From Desulfoferula mesophila (GTDB lineage: Bacteria; Desulfobacterota; Desulfarculia; Desulfarculales; Desulfarculaceae): a DNA stretch of 64,000 nt. This document shows, one piece after another, positions 34,203 to 43,197 of this stretch; position 1 is the stretch's first letter, and every line of letters starts with the position of its first letter. The DNA lies in contig NZ_AP028679.1 of the NCBI RefSeq assembly GCF_037076455.1, positions 2,123,501 to 2,187,500 of the forward strand, given 5' to 3'. The notes beneath the pieces were generated by a model. It was not told the origin of the DNA and did no database searches. It was given only the letters and a program-made list of their open reading frames with translations. Position numbers and translations under genes: made by a program.

Positions 34203-34385
34203 TATATTAATAGGTGTAGGGGTAACTGAGCGGTTGCCTGGCCGGAAGCCGGGTCGGCCGCTCCGCCGGTCACCCGGCGATAAGGTCCCGCAAGCTCCCT
34301 CCTGGCCGCCACCTGGCTTGATCATCATCTTGGGCCGATCGAGTCTCACGCTTCCTTATCGCCTCGCAGAGGGAGCGCCTGCACT
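34203..34385 (+). promoter_or_regulatory. TSUP promoter -10 and leader that can mask the ribosome site
   Basis: TATATT (34203-34208) predicts a start near 34215 and a leader of about 170 bases. It contains a hairpin GAGCGG / CCGCTC, a second hairpin CGCCGG / CCGGCG, and GCTCCCTC at 34294-34301 that is exactly complementary to GAGGGAGC at 34369-34376, the Shine-Dalgarno region of the ATG at 34386. A long-range helix could block translation, as in a riboswitch or protein-binding leader. It matches no riboswitch class I know; the ligand is unknown. Confidence 0.5.
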
Positions 34386-35318
34386 ATGCCTTGGAGTTTT
34401 TATCTGCCCATCGCCGGGCACAGCCTGAACATCATGATGCTGCTGGGACTGGGAGGGGCGGTGGGTTTTCTCTCCGGTCTCACCGGGGTGGGGGGAGGTT
34501 TCCTCATGACCCCCCTGCTGATCATGGCCGGCATACCTCCCACCATCGCCGCCGCTTCGGATTCCAACCAAATAGTGGCGGCCACCACCTCGGGCACCTA
34601 CGCCCACTACCGCATGGGCCATGTGGACTTCAAAATGGGCCTGATCCTCTTGGCAGGCGGATTTTTTGGCGGCACGGCGGGGGTGCAGATCATCAAGGCG
34701 TTGCGAACCCTGGGCGACGCCGATTTTTTCATCAAGGTGACCTACGTGGTCATGCTAAGCCTGGTAGGCACCTACATGCTGGTGGATGGTATCCTTTGCC
34801 GCCGGCGGGCGCGATTGAACCAGGAGTTGCAGGCAGAGCCCCTGCGGCCTTCACGCTTCCGGCGGATGGTGGCCGCGTTGCCCTGGCAAATCTATTTCCC
34901 CAAATCCGACGTGACCCTTTCCCCGGTTCTGCCTTTTCTGGTGGGCGGCTTCGTGGGTGTCCTGGCGGCGGTCATGGGCCTGGGCGGCGGCTTCATCATG
35001 GTGCCCATGATGTGCTACGTGCTGGGCATGCCCATGCACGTGGTGGTGGGCACCAACCTGTTCCAGGAGGTTTTCGTCTGCGCCAACGTGACGATCATGC
35101 AATCAGCCTCCAACCACACGGTCGACCTGGTGTTGGCCATCATCCTTTTGCTCGGCTCCAGTATCGGCGCCCAACTTGGAGCCCGCTTCAGTCACAAGCT
35201 GAAGCCCGATCACCTCAAGACCCTGCTGGCCTGCATCGTGCTGGCGGTTATGGTCAAAATTTTTCTGGGCCTGGTGGTGGCTCCCCATTACATGCTCGAC
35301 TTCAAGGCGGGGGATTGA
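34386..35318 (+). CDS. TSUP-family transporter (TauE/SafE, sulfite-exporter-like)
   Basis: A 310-residue membrane protein with about eight segments in two halves. The GLTGVGGGFLMTPLL block in the first half and VMGLGGGFIMVPMM in the second are the paired TSUP motifs. Family members export sulfite, sulfoacetate or related anions or import C2 compounds. A middle cytoplasmic loop of about 45 residues is rich in Arg. It is followed two bases later by the TIGR02186-type gene, so both are in one operon. Confidence 0.9.
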   Translation: MPWSFYLPIAGHSLNIMMLLGLGGAVGFLSGLTGVGGGFLMTPLLIMAGIPPTIAAASDSNQIVAATTSGTYAHYRMGHVDFKMGLILLAGGFFGGTAGVQIIKALRTLGDADFFIKVTYVVMLSLVGTYMLVDGILCRRRARLNQELQAEPLRPSRFRRMVAALPWQIYFPKSDVTLSPVLPFLVGGFVGVLAAVMGLGGGFIMVPMMCYVLGMPMHVVVGTNLFQEVFVCANVTIMQSASNHTVDLVLAIILLLGSSIGAQLGARFSHKLKPDHLKTLLACIVLAVMVKIFLGLVVAPHYMLDFKAGD

Positions 35319-35319
35319 A

Positions 35320-36096
35320 ATGCCTAGCTCAGGAGCCTATCGAAACGTGGTTTTGGGGGCGCTGGTATTTCTATTGGCGCTTGCGGCCTCCCCGGCGGAG
35401 GCGGAGGGCACCTTGGAAGTGACGCCGCCCGTGGTACGGATCAACTCCTTTTTCGCCGGACAGCAAATGAGCATCACCGCCGACCTGCCGCCGGGCAGCC
35501 AGGCCGTGCTGGAGGTGCGGGGCAAGAGGATCGAACAGGAGTTAATGCGTAAGGCTCGCCACTGGGACCTGTGGATGAACAGCGGCGAAGTGGACATTTA
35601 CAACGCGCCCACCCTTTACATAGTGCTGAGTAGCGATCCCCGTCTGCTTTCCCGCGATGCCACCCATTGGCCCTGGGGTTATATGGCCCAGGAAAACCGG
35701 GCGACTTTTCGCGGTCGTCTGAAGCAGGTGGAAGACCCCGACATATTCCGGGAATTCGTGGAACTCAAGGAACGGGACGAACTTTATCGACTCTATCCGG
35801 GGGGCCTGGAAATCGTCCGCACCGGCCCGGGGCGCTGGCAGGGCCGGGCCAGCTTCCGGCTACCGTCCAAGGTCAAGCCGGGCCGTTACAAGGTGAAGCT
35901 ATCAGTGGTGCGGGGGGGCGAGGTAAGCGAGGTTCGCACGGCCTATTTTAAGGTGCAACTGGAGGGCATGCCGTACGTCCTTTCTTCCCTTGGTCAAAAC
36001 CATGGGGTTTGGTATGGCTTGCTGGCCGTGGGCCTGGCCGTGGCGGTGGGTATGCTCACCGGGCTGGTTTTCGGCCGCATGGGCGGGGGGCACTAA
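35320..36096 (+). CDS. TIGR02186/Alph_Pro_TM-type membrane-anchored protein
   Basis: A 258-residue protein with signal peptide (ending near AEA-EG), a periplasmic beta-rich domain, and one C-terminal membrane segment (GVWYGLLAVGLAVAVGMLTGLVF). The pattern VRINSFFAGQQMSITADLPPG and a C-terminal helix after a Pro-rich turn match the family TIGR02186, found next to TSUP transporters. The function is unknown; a periplasmic partner of the exporter is plausible. ATG 35320 is two bases after the TSUP stop. Confidence 0.8.
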   Translation: MPSSGAYRNVVLGALVFLLALAASPAEAEGTLEVTPPVVRINSFFAGQQMSITADLPPGSQAVLEVRGKRIEQELMRKARHWDLWMNSGEVDIYNAPTLYIVLSSDPRLLSRDATHWPWGYMAQENRATFRGRLKQVEDPDIFREFVELKERDELYRLYPGGLEIVRTGPGRWQGRASFRLPSKVKPGRYKVKLSVVRGGEVSEVRTAYFKVQLEGMPYVLSSLGQNHGVWYGLLAVGLAVAVGMLTGLVFGRMGGGH

Positions 36097-36126
36097 AAGG
36101 GTTTGCTCTCTAGGGAGGACTGAGCC

Positions 36127-36951
36127 ATGGCCATCATAACCATTTCTCGCGGCTCCAACAGCAAGGGCAAGGAGGTGGCCGAAAAGGTCGCCCAGGCCCT
36201 GGGGTACCAGTGCTTTTCCCGGGAACTCCTGTTGGAGGCGTCGGAGCAGTTCAACATTCCCGAGATAAAGCTGGTGCGCGCCCTGCACGACGCTCCTTCC
36301 ATCCTGGAGCGCTTGACCTATGGCAAAGAGCGCTACCTGGCCTATATCACCGCCGCCTTTTTGGAGCATGTGCACCAGGACAACGTGGTTTACCACGGCC
36401 TGGCGGGACAGTTTCTGTTGCGCGGCGTCTCCCATGTGCTCAAAGTTCGCATCGTGGCTGATATGCAGGCCCGGGCCGCCCTGGAGATGGAGCGGGAGCA
36501 CATAGGCCGCGAGGAGGCACTGGCGAGGCTGAGCAAGGACGACCATGAGAGACGGCAATGGAGCCTCAAGCTGCACCAGGTGGACATCTGGGACCCGCTT
36601 TTGTATGACCTGGTCTTGCACATCCATAAGCTGACCGTGGACGACGTGGCGGACATAATTCGCCACACCGCGCAACTGGAGCAGTTCCAGGCCACCCCGC
36701 AATCCCACCAGTTTTTGCACAACCTGCTCCTTGCCGCCCAGGTCAAGGCCGCGTTGGTGCATGACTACCCCATGGTCAAGGTCAGCGCCTGCGACGGGGT
36801 GGTCAGCGTGGAGGCCAAATTCAATCAGAGCCAGGAGCCGCTGCTGGGCGAGGAAATCAAACAAAAGGCCATGCAGGTGCCTGGGGTCAAGGCGGTGAAC
36901 ATGCACGCCCAACAGACCACCGCCTACGTCTGCGGCGCCCAACAGGAGTAG
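36127..36951 (+). CDS. Cytidylate-kinase-like P-loop protein with a BON-like tail
   Basis: A 274-residue protein. The first ~200 residues match the cytidylate kinase-like family (Cytidylate_kin2): ITISRGSNSKGKEVAEKVAQAL carries a P-loop variant, and LVRALHDAP and VYHGLAGQFLL follow. Residues ~205-270 (VKVSACDGVVSVEAKFNQ, VPGVKAVNMHA) resemble a BON domain, which binds phospholipid or small molecules. It sits 30 bases after the TIGR02186 gene, in the same operon direction. The biochemical role is unknown; a sensory kinase or nucleotide-binding regulator is possible. Confidence 0.75.
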   Translation: MAIITISRGSNSKGKEVAEKVAQALGYQCFSRELLLEASEQFNIPEIKLVRALHDAPSILERLTYGKERYLAYITAAFLEHVHQDNVVYHGLAGQFLLRGVSHVLKVRIVADMQARAALEMEREHIGREEALARLSKDDHERRQWSLKLHQVDIWDPLLYDLVLHIHKLTVDDVADIIRHTAQLEQFQATPQSHQFLHNLLLAAQVKAALVHDYPMVKVSACDGVVSVEAKFNQSQEPLLGEEIKQKAMQVPGVKAVNMHAQQTTAYVCGAQQE

Positions 36952-37016
36952 GGCCGCAACGGCCGAGGGCGGATTTTCCTACGAGATAATGTGGAAAGTC
37001 TGGGAGCAGGCGCGTG

Positions 37017-37616
37017 TCAGCCCACCACCACCATGCCGGTTAGCGATGAGTCGTGTACTTGGGCGGCGTCGGCCTCGCGGCCCAGGGGCTGCATCTTCCA
37101 ACCAGCCAGGGCGGCCAACTGAAACACGTCGATGCCCACCGCCTCCAGGGGAGGCCGGGCCAGGCCAGGGTGCGGGCAGGCTCGGCCCTCGAGGACCGCG
37201 CACGCCTTTTGAGCGTGGCACAGCACGTTGCGGCAGGAGCCGGCGGCCAGGCCGAAGGAGAGGTAGTGCCCAGCGTAAAAGGCGGCCGACTCCAGTTTGG
37301 CGGCCAGCTCGAAGACGGAGCGGAAGGCCCGGCGCCGGGCATCTATCTGATCGGAGCCCAGCATCACCTCGGGGGGCACGTGCAGGTTGAACACAAGGGC
37401 CTGATGAAAATCGGTCAGCACCCGCCGGAACTCCTCGGGGCTGGGGGCGTGGGGCGGGCAGTGGGCGCAGGAGGCGTATTGGGGGCAGCGGGGCACCCGG
37501 CACTTGAAAGCCACCGCGTCGCTCATGGTGATGTCGCGCACCTGAACAACGGCGGCGCGATCCGCACCCAACTCCAGGGCCTTGGCCCGCAGGCTGTCCA
37601 GATTGGCTTGTGGCAA
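37017..37616 (-). CDS. DUF2284-family metal-binding protein
   Basis: A 199-residue cytoplasmic protein with a conserved cysteine set: CRVPRCPQYASCAHCPPHAPSP near the N-terminus and SCRNVLCHAQKACAVLEGRACPHP in the C-terminal half. These are typical of DUF2284, predicted to bind metal or an iron-sulfur cluster. Start TTG at 37616 is chosen as the first in-frame start; no strong Shine-Dalgarno is visible, so the start is uncertain. It follows the exported-protein gene by 19 bases. Confidence 0.8.
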   Translation of the reverse strand: MPQANLDSLRAKALELGADRAAVVQVRDITMSDAVAFKCRVPRCPQYASCAHCPPHAPSPEEFRRVLTDFHQALVFNLHVPPEVMLGSDQIDARRRAFRSVFELAAKLESAAFYAGHYLSFGLAAGSCRNVLCHAQKACAVLEGRACPHPGLARPPLEAVGIDVFQLAALAGWKMQPLGREADAAQVHDSSLTGMVVVG

Positions 37617-37635
37617 GGTGCTAACGTCTCGGCGT

Positions 37636-38250
37636 TCAGTTTTGCGGTTTGATGACGCTCTGGCCGCCTTGCGGCTGGATGACGATCATTTTGAAGCCTC
37701 CCGATTTTTCCGGTGGCGGCGGGGGCTCTTCTTTCTTTTTCTTGCCTTTGGCCTTTTGCTGATCCTGGCCACCGCCCTGCGCGGGAGCGCCTTCTTGAGC
37801 CTGGGCTTGCGATCCGTCTCCGGCGGCGCCGTCCGCAGCCTTGGGGTCCTTGGCCTCTTGGGAATCCGCTGGGGCCTCTCCGCCGGCGGCATCGTTGCTG
37901 GAAGCGTCATTGTAGTCCGGGTTGTTGAGGCGATCCTGGGTAGCCTCGAACACCCTCAGTTTGTACTCGTCCCTGGGGCTCAGGGGCTTGGGGTCGTAGC
38001 GGGGAATGGCCGGATCTGCGGGCTCGCTTTTGCCGGACACCACGACCTCGTTCCGGGAGGCGTCATAGCTGCCGTTTCGACGGTTGTCGCAATTGCGGCA
38101 GCGGCTGTCGGCAAGCAGGAGAGGGGCGTCCGCGGCATGATGCGCCACGCCGGCCCAGGCGGCGGGGGCGGCGAACGCCAGCCCGGCGGCGCAGGCCAGG
38201 GCTGCCAATATCAGGGGCCGGATGCCGTGTCGGGATTTGCCGTTATGCAT
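37636..38250 (-). CDS. Exported low-complexity protein
   Basis: A 204-residue protein with signal peptide (hydrophobic PLILAALACAAGLAFAAP, cleavage near AWA-GV). A small CRNCDNRR pair of cysteines is in the mature N-terminus. The rest is disordered, rich in Ala, Asp, Gln and Gly, then Lys (KGKKKKEE) and a proline run. No enzymatic motif. AGGTGTGAG precedes ATG 38250. Function unknown; secretion to the periplasm or surface is likely. Confidence 0.7.
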   Translation of the reverse strand: MHNGKSRHGIRPLILAALACAAGLAFAAPAAWAGVAHHAADAPLLLADSRCRNCDNRRNGSYDASRNEVVVSGKSEPADPAIPRYDPKPLSPRDEYKLRVFEATQDRLNNPDYNDASSNDAAGGEAPADSQEAKDPKAADGAAGDGSQAQAQEGAPAQGGGQDQQKAKGKKKKEEPPPPPEKSGGFKMIVIQPQGGQSVIKPQN

Positions 38251-38398
38251 GGGCTCACACCTGTCCGGTTACGGGTGATGAAATGCGTGTTCCCATTATG
38301 CAGCTTTTTTTCATGAGGGTCGAGGCATCGTCAACCCGGGGTGGCCCCTGTTCGTTGTCCGTCCCTGACGCGGCAAAAGCGTTTGGCCGGAGAGCGCT

Positions 38399-38926
38399 CT
38401 AAAAGTATCTCCCCGTAACCTCATCCCACTTGCCGCTGGCCTTTAAGAGCAGCTCGCAGGCCTGGCGCACCGCACCCCGGCCGCCGGGCAGGGTGGCCAC
38501 CCAATGGGCGGCCTGGCGCACCTCGGGCCAGGCGTCGGCCGGGGCCAGGGCCAGGCCGGCCGCGCGCATGGGCGGCAAGTCGATGAGGTCGTCGCCCATG
38601 AAGGCGGCCTGCTCGGGCTGCATGCCATGTTCGCTCAGCACGCGCTCGAAGCGGGGCAGCTTGATCTTGCAGTCCTCCACCAACTCGTCGATGCCCAATT
38701 CCTGGGCCCGCACCTGGTTGACCTTGGAGGCGCGGCCGCTGAGCCAGACGATTTTAAAGCCGGCCCGCTGCAACAGCTTGAGGCCGTGGCCGTCCTTGAT
38801 ATCGAAAAACTTCAGCTCGCGTCCGTCCTGGTCGTAGACCACCCGGCCGTCGGTGAGCACCCCGTCGATGTCCAGCACCAAGAGCTTTATGCGGGCCGCC
38901 CGCTCCTGCGCGGTGATCTCGCTCAT
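38399..38926 (-). CDS. kdsC: 3-deoxy-D-manno-octulosonate 8-phosphate phosphatase
   Basis: A 175-residue HAD-superfamily KdsC. Motif I is LDIDGVLTDGR, motif II in IVWLSGRAS, and motif III/IV around AFMGDDLIDLP. It removes phosphate from KDO-8-P to give KDO for lipopolysaccharide. The ATG at 38926, behind GGAGGAAA, overlaps the kdsA stop by four bases (ATGA). Longer in-frame readings upstream cross kdsA and are not real. Confidence 0.95.
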   Translation of the reverse strand: MSEITAQERAARIKLLVLDIDGVLTDGRVVYDQDGRELKFFDIKDGHGLKLLQRAGFKIVWLSGRASKVNQVRAQELGIDELVEDCKIKLPRFERVLSEHGMQPEQAAFMGDDLIDLPPMRAAGLALAPADAWPEVRQAAHWVATLPGGRGAVRQACELLLKASGKWDEVTGRYF

Positions 38927-39759
38927 GCCGTTTCCTCCCGCACAAGGGCGTGGATGGCCTTCAGTTGTTTCAAAAGGGCCGCCGCCCGGTCCAGGGGAAG
39001 GCTGTTGGGCCCGTCGCACAGGGCGTGCTCCGGGTCGGGGTGGGTCTCGATGAACACCGCGTCGGCTCCGGCGGCCACCGCCGCCCGGGCCAGGGCCGGG
39101 GCGTGGGCCCGGTCGCCGCCGCTGGAGGCGCCCAAGCCGCCGGGAAGCTGCACGGAGTGGGTGGCGTCGAACACCACCGGCACGCCGAAGCCGCGCATCA
39201 CCCCGATGGAGCGCATGTCCACCACCAAGTTGTTGTAGCCGAAGCTGCTGCCCCGCTCGGTGAGCCACACCTGGGGGTTGCCGGTGCTCTGCACCTTGGC
39301 GATGATGGGCCCCACGTCGTGGGGGGCCATGAACTGACCCTTTTTCACGTTGACCGGCTTCATGGTCTCCCCGGCGGCCACCAACAGATCGGTCTGGCGG
39401 CACAGGAAGGCCGGTATTTGCAGCACGTCCAGCACTCGGGCCGCCGGGGCGGCCTGCTCCGGGCTGTGGATGTCGCTGATGACCGGCAGGCCGGTCTGCT
39501 CCTTGATGCGCTCCAGCCACTCCAGCCCTTGCTCCAGGCCGGGACCGCGGAAGCTGGTCACGCTGGTGCGGTTGGCCTTGTCGAAGCTGGACTTGAAGAT
39601 GAGCGGGATGTCCAGGGAAGCGGCCGCCTCGGCCAGGCGCTCGGCCACCTGGGAGGCCAACTCCAGGCTCTCCAACACGCAGGGCCCGGCGATGACGAAA
39701 AACTCCTCGCGGCCGAAGGAGCGCCCGCCCAGGGTGAGGCTGGGGACCGGCTCGCCCAT
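38923..39759 (-). CDS. kdsA: 3-deoxy-8-phosphooctulonate synthase
   Basis: A 278-residue KdsA. The blocks FFVIAGPCVLES, FKSSFDKANRTS, PVISDIHSPEQA, IPAFLCRQTDLLVAA, KKGQFMAP and ERGSSFGYNNLVVDMR are all present. It condenses arabinose-5-phosphate with phosphoenolpyruvate to KDO-8-P. It sits four bases after pyrG, followed directly by kdsC. Confidence 0.97.
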   Translation of the reverse strand: MGEPVPSLTLGGRSFGREEFFVIAGPCVLESLELASQVAERLAEAAASLDIPLIFKSSFDKANRTSVTSFRGPGLEQGLEWLERIKEQTGLPVISDIHSPEQAAPAARVLDVLQIPAFLCRQTDLLVAAGETMKPVNVKKGQFMAPHDVGPIIAKVQSTGNPQVWLTERGSSFGYNNLVVDMRSIGVMRGFGVPVVFDATHSVQLPGGLGASSGGDRAHAPALARAAVAAGADAVFIETHPDPEHALCDGPNSLPLDRAAALLKQLKAIHALVREETA

Positions 39760-39762
39760 GAC

Positions 39763-41409
39763 CTAGGCCGCCTTGGCGTTCTTGTGGCGCAGGGCCGCCC
39801 GGATGAAATCGCGGAACAGGGGGTGGGGGTTCATGGGGCGCGACTGGAACTCCGGGTGGAACTGGCAGCCCAGGAACCAGGGGTGATCGGTCATCTCCAC
39901 GATCTCGCCCAACTCGCCGTCCGGGCTGGTGCCGCTGACGATGAGGCCCTTGTCGGCCAGGGCCTGCTTGAACTCGTTGTTGAACTCGTAGCGGTGGCGG
40001 TGGCGCTCGCTGATCTCCTCGGTCTTGTAGGCCTTGTAGGCCAGGGTGCCTTCGACGAGCTTGCAGGGGTAGGCCCCCAGGCGCATGGTGCCGCCCTTGT
40101 CGGTAAGCTCGTCGCGGCGCTCCACCTTTTGGGAGCGGAAGTCGAACCACTCGCGCATCAGGTAGATAACCGGATAAGGGGTGTTGGGGTCGATCTCCGA
40201 GGAGTGGGCCTCTTTCCAGCCCAGCACGTTGCGGGCGTACTCGATCACCGCCATGTGCATGCCGAAGCAGATGCCGAAGTAGGGGATGTCCTGCTCGCGG
40301 GCCATCTGCACCGCCTTGATCTTGCCTTCCACCCCGCGCGAGCCAAATCCGCCGGGCACCAGGATGCCGTCCACCTCGCCGATGATCCCCGCGCCCTCGC
40401 GCTCCACCTGCTCGCTATCCACGTAGTTGATGTTCACGTGGGTGTTGTTGGCCACTCCGCCGTGACACAGGGCCTCGTTGAGACTCTTGTAGGATTCCTT
40501 GAGGTCCACGTACTTGCCCACCATGGCGATGGTCACTTCGTGGGCGGGATTCTTGAGCTTGTAGACCAGGTCCTCCCAGTTGTCCAGCTTGGGGGTGCGG
40601 GTCCAGATGTTGAGCTTGCGGCAGATCTGCTCGTCCAGGCCCTGCTCATGGAACTTGAGCGGGCACTCGTAGATGGTGTCAACGTCCACCGCGGTGATGA
40701 CCGCCTCGGGCTCCACGTTGCAGAACAGGGCGATCTTTTCCTTAAGGCTGCGGTCCAGGGGCATCTCGGTGCGGCAGAGCAGGATGTCCGGCTGGATGCC
40801 CACGCGGCGCAGTTCGGACACCGAGTGCTGGGTGGGCTTGGTCTTTAGCTCGCCGGCGGTCTTGATGTAAGGCACCAGGGTCAGGTGAACGTACAGGCAG
40901 TTTTCCTTGCCCACGTCGTTGCGGAACTGGCGGATGGCCTCCAGGAAGGGCAGGGACTCGATGTCGCCCACCGTGCCGCCGATCTCCACGATGGCTAGGT
41001 CCGAGCCGTCCACCACGTTGGTGATGGCGTGTTTGATCTCGTCGGTGACGTGGGGGATGATCTGCACCGTGCCGCCCAGATAGTCGCCCCGGCGCTCTTT
41101 GTTGATCACGCTGTTGTAGATGGAGCCGGTGGTGAAGTTGCACTTCTTGGTGATCTTGGCGTGGGTGAAGCGCTCGTAGTGGCCCATGTCCAGGTCGGTT
41201 TCAGCCCCGTCGTCGGTGACGTACACCTCGCCGTGCTGAAAGGGGTTCATGGTGCCGGGGTCCACGTTGACGTAGGGATCCAGCTTTTGCAGCACCACCG
41301 TGAGCCCGCGGGCCTCCAAAAGGGCTCCGATAGAGGCGGAAGCCAGGCCCTTGCCCAAGGATGAAAGCACGCCACCGGTGGTAAAGATAAATTTTGGGGT
41401 CATTGTCAC
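39763..41409 (-). CDS. pyrG: CTP synthase
   Basis: A 548-residue PyrG. The N-terminal synthase domain has [22 protein letters not shown] and a [30 protein letters not shown] block; the C-terminal glutaminase has the nucleophile in [12 protein letters not shown] (usually GICLGMQ) and FHPEFQSRP. It makes CTP from UTP, needed to activate KDO as CMP-KDO, which explains the pyrG-kdsA-kdsC unit. The promoter region to its right is rich in dyads. Confidence 0.97.
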   Translation of the reverse strand: MTMTPKFIFTTGGVLSSLGKGLASASIGALLEARGLTVVLQKLDPYVNVDPGTMNPFQHGEVYVTDDGAETDLDMGHYERFTHAKITKKCNFTTGSIYNSVINKERRGDYLGGTVQIIPHVTDEIKHAITNVVDGSDLAIVEIGGTVGDIESLPFLEAIRQFRNDVGKENCLYVHLTLVPYIKTAGELKTKPTQHSVSELRRVGIQPDILLCRTEMPLDRSLKEKIALFCNVEPEAVITAVDVDTIYECPLKFHEQGLDEQICRKLNIWTRTPKLDNWEDLVYKLKNPAHEVTIAMVGKYVDLKESYKSLNEALCHGGVANNTHVNINYVDSEQVEREGAGIIGEVDGILVPGGFGSRGVEGKIKAVQMAREQDIPYFGICFGMHMAVIEYARNVLGWKEAHSSEIDPNTPYPVIYLMREWFDFRSQKVERRDELTDKGGTMRLGAYPCKLVEGTLAYKAYKTEEISERHRHRYEFNNEFKQALADKGLIVSGTSPDGELGEIVEMTDHPWFLGCQFHPEFQSRPMNPHPLFRDFIRAALRHKNAKAA

Positions 41410-41716
41410 GATCTCCTGCGCGGCTGGTGGTGGCCGTGTTGGTGCACGGTTGGTCCCGACACCTGGCGCGGACCGCCATGGTTTGTTGTCTCTAACTTAA
41501 GATTATACCTAAGTTAATGTCAAGATGTCTTGTTGTGACATTTCTATAAAAAATCGGCATGACGTATTATAGTGTGCACTGGGATGCTCAACAAGGCTTA
41601 AAGTGCGATATTTTGTCGCAACATGACCCGTGGGTCATATTTTTGGGCTATCTTTTTGCCCCGCAAAGCTGCTATTTCCAACATATAGAGCGCAATTTCT
41701 CAGCGGGAGGAGCTGG
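41410..41716. promoter_or_regulatory. 307-base divergent region with four dyads
   Basis: No gene here. On the pyrG side are TAACTTA/TAAGTTA (41493-41516), centred on a minus-strand TATAAT, and AATGTCA/TGACATT (41516-41542) across the -35 area. On the other side are TGCGA/TCGCA (41604-41620) and ATGACCC/GGGTCAT (41623-41638), the latter before ATTTTT. A tentative plus-strand -10 TATTAT is at 41565-41570. Confidence 0.5.
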
Positions 41717-42310
41717 ATGATCGTCGCCAATCGCATGAGTCCCGACCCCTGGACCATATCGCCGGAAGCCTCGGTGGCCGAAGCCTTGAAATTGATGCAG
41801 GACCATGGGGTGCGTCATCTGCCGGTGGTGGAGGATGGCCTTTTGGTGGGGCTGGTCACGGACATAGATTTGCGCACCGCCTATTTCGCCAGCCTGCTCG
41901 AGGAAATCAAGGTGCGCGACGTCATGGCCCACGACCCCATCGTGGTGCAGGCCGGGGACACGGTTTTCCAGGCCGCCCGGGTTATCCACCAAAACAAGCT
42001 GACCGGCATGCCGGTGGTGGAAAACGGCCGTCTGGTGGGCATCATCACCCTGGCCGACATCCTGGGGGTGTTGGTGGCCCTGTTGGGCCTGTTGGAAGAC
42101 AGCACCCGCCTGGACGTGGCCCTCAAGCCGGGCAGCGAGTCCCTGGAAGAGGTTTACGCCATCATCCGGCGACAGGGCGGCGAGGTGATAAGCGTGGCCC
42201 AGCTTTCCTCCGACGTGGGGCGGCGCATCTACACCTTCCGCCTTAAGAAGACCGAGCTGGAGCCCCTGGTGGCCGTCTTGCAGGAGGCCGGGCACGGGGT
42301 AATGCTTTAG
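41717..42310 (+). CDS. CBS-pair protein with a C-terminal ACT-like domain (AcuB-like)
   Basis: A 197-residue protein. Two CBS units (residues ~5-65 and 70-125) contain VRHLPVVEDGLLVGLVTDIDLRTA and TGMPVVENGRLVGIITLADIL; residues ~135-197 look ACT-like (EEVYAIIRRQGGEVISVAQL). CBS pairs bind adenosyl nucleotides. ATG 41717 follows GGGAGGAG; a longer reading from 41630 has no such site. The LarE gene follows after two bases, so the two are linked. Confidence 0.85.
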   Translation: MIVANRMSPDPWTISPEASVAEALKLMQDHGVRHLPVVEDGLLVGLVTDIDLRTAYFASLLEEIKVRDVMAHDPIVVQAGDTVFQAARVIHQNKLTGMPVVENGRLVGIITLADILGVLVALLGLLEDSTRLDVALKPGSESLEEVYAIIRRQGGEVISVAQLSSDVGRRIYTFRLKKTELEPLVAVLQEAGHGVML

Positions 42311-42312
42311 GC

Positions 42313-43152
42313 ATGCCGTCTACGGACGCCAGATTGGACCTGCCCCCGGAGTTGGCCGCCAAGTGGCGGTGCCTGGTGGGGCGGCTGGAGGAGTTGGATT
42401 CGTTGTTGGTGGCCTTTTCCGGCGGGGTGGACTCCAGCCTATTGCTGGCCGTGGCCCGGCGGGTCCTTGGCGATCGGGTGCAGGCGGGAATGTGCCTGGG
42501 CCCCTTTACCCCCTCCTGGGAGGCGGAGCGGGCCCGCGCCCTGGCCCGGAGCCTGGGAGTGAAGCTGCACGAGATGGACGCCTGCGAGCTGGACGACTCG
42601 GACATCGTGCGCAACGATCCCCAGCGCTGTTATTTTTGCAAGCGCCTGCGCCTGGGCCGCCTAATGGAGCTGGCCCAAGAGCTGGGTATTGCCGCCGTGG
42701 CCGAGGGCAGCCAGGCCGACGACGCCCAGGATTTCAGGCCCGGCGAACGGGCGGTCAAGGAACTGGGGCTCATCAGCCCCCTGGCCGAGGCGGGCCTGGG
42801 CAAGGCCGAGGTGCGTACCCTGAGCCGGGCCCTGGGCCTGCCCACCGCCGATCTGCCCGCCGCCGCCTGTCTGGCTTCCCGGGTGCCCTGGGGCACCGCC
42901 CTTACCCCCGAGGCCCTGGAGCGCATCGGCCGGGCCGAGGCGGGCCTCAGGAAGCTGTTGCCGGGCAACCTCCGGGTGCGCGATCATCTGCCCGTGGCCC
43001 GCCTGGAGCTTTCGCCTGCGGACCTGGCCCGCGCCCTGGGCGAACCGTTGCGCGGCCAAATCGTGGAGGCGGTGAAGGCGGCGGGATACGATTACGTGGC
43101 CCTGGACCTGGAAGGCTACCGCATGGGGGGAGGGCAGAAGACGCCCCAATAG
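42313..43152 (+). CDS. larE: LarE-type ATP-dependent sulfur transferase
   Basis: A 279-residue protein of the PP-loop family. SGGVDSSLLL is the ATP pyrophosphatase loop; RCYFCKR, EGSQADDAQDF, PAAACLASRVPWG carry the family's marks. The Cys in CLASR is the site of the sacrificial sulfur in L. plantarum LarE, which builds the nickel-pincer nucleotide cofactor of lactate racemase and relatives. No larB or larC is nearby. It overlaps nothing; it begins two bases after the CBS gene without its own good ribosome site. Confidence 0.88.
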   Translation: MPSTDARLDLPPELAAKWRCLVGRLEELDSLLVAFSGGVDSSLLLAVARRVLGDRVQAGMCLGPFTPSWEAERARALARSLGVKLHEMDACELDDSDIVRNDPQRCYFCKRLRLGRLMELAQELGIAAVAEGSQADDAQDFRPGERAVKELGLISPLAEAGLGKAEVRTLSRALGLPTADLPAAACLASRVPWGTALTPEALERIGRAEAGLRKLLPGNLRVRDHLPVARLELSPADLARALGEPLRGQIVEAVKAAGYDYVALDLEGYRMGGGQKTPQ

Positions 43153-43197
43153 AGGGCGTGACGGTGAGCAAAGGCGGTTATCAAGCGGGAGGGGAGC

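Noticed and set aside
34215-34300. TPP-type riboswitch, suggested by CTGAG near 34226
   Set aside because: The other conserved TPP blocks, such as the CCTGAT and GGATAATGCC parts, are missing.
38399-40150. 583-codon frame that contains KdsC
   Set aside because: Only the last 175 codons are KdsC; the upstream part runs through kdsA and pyrG in the wrong frame.
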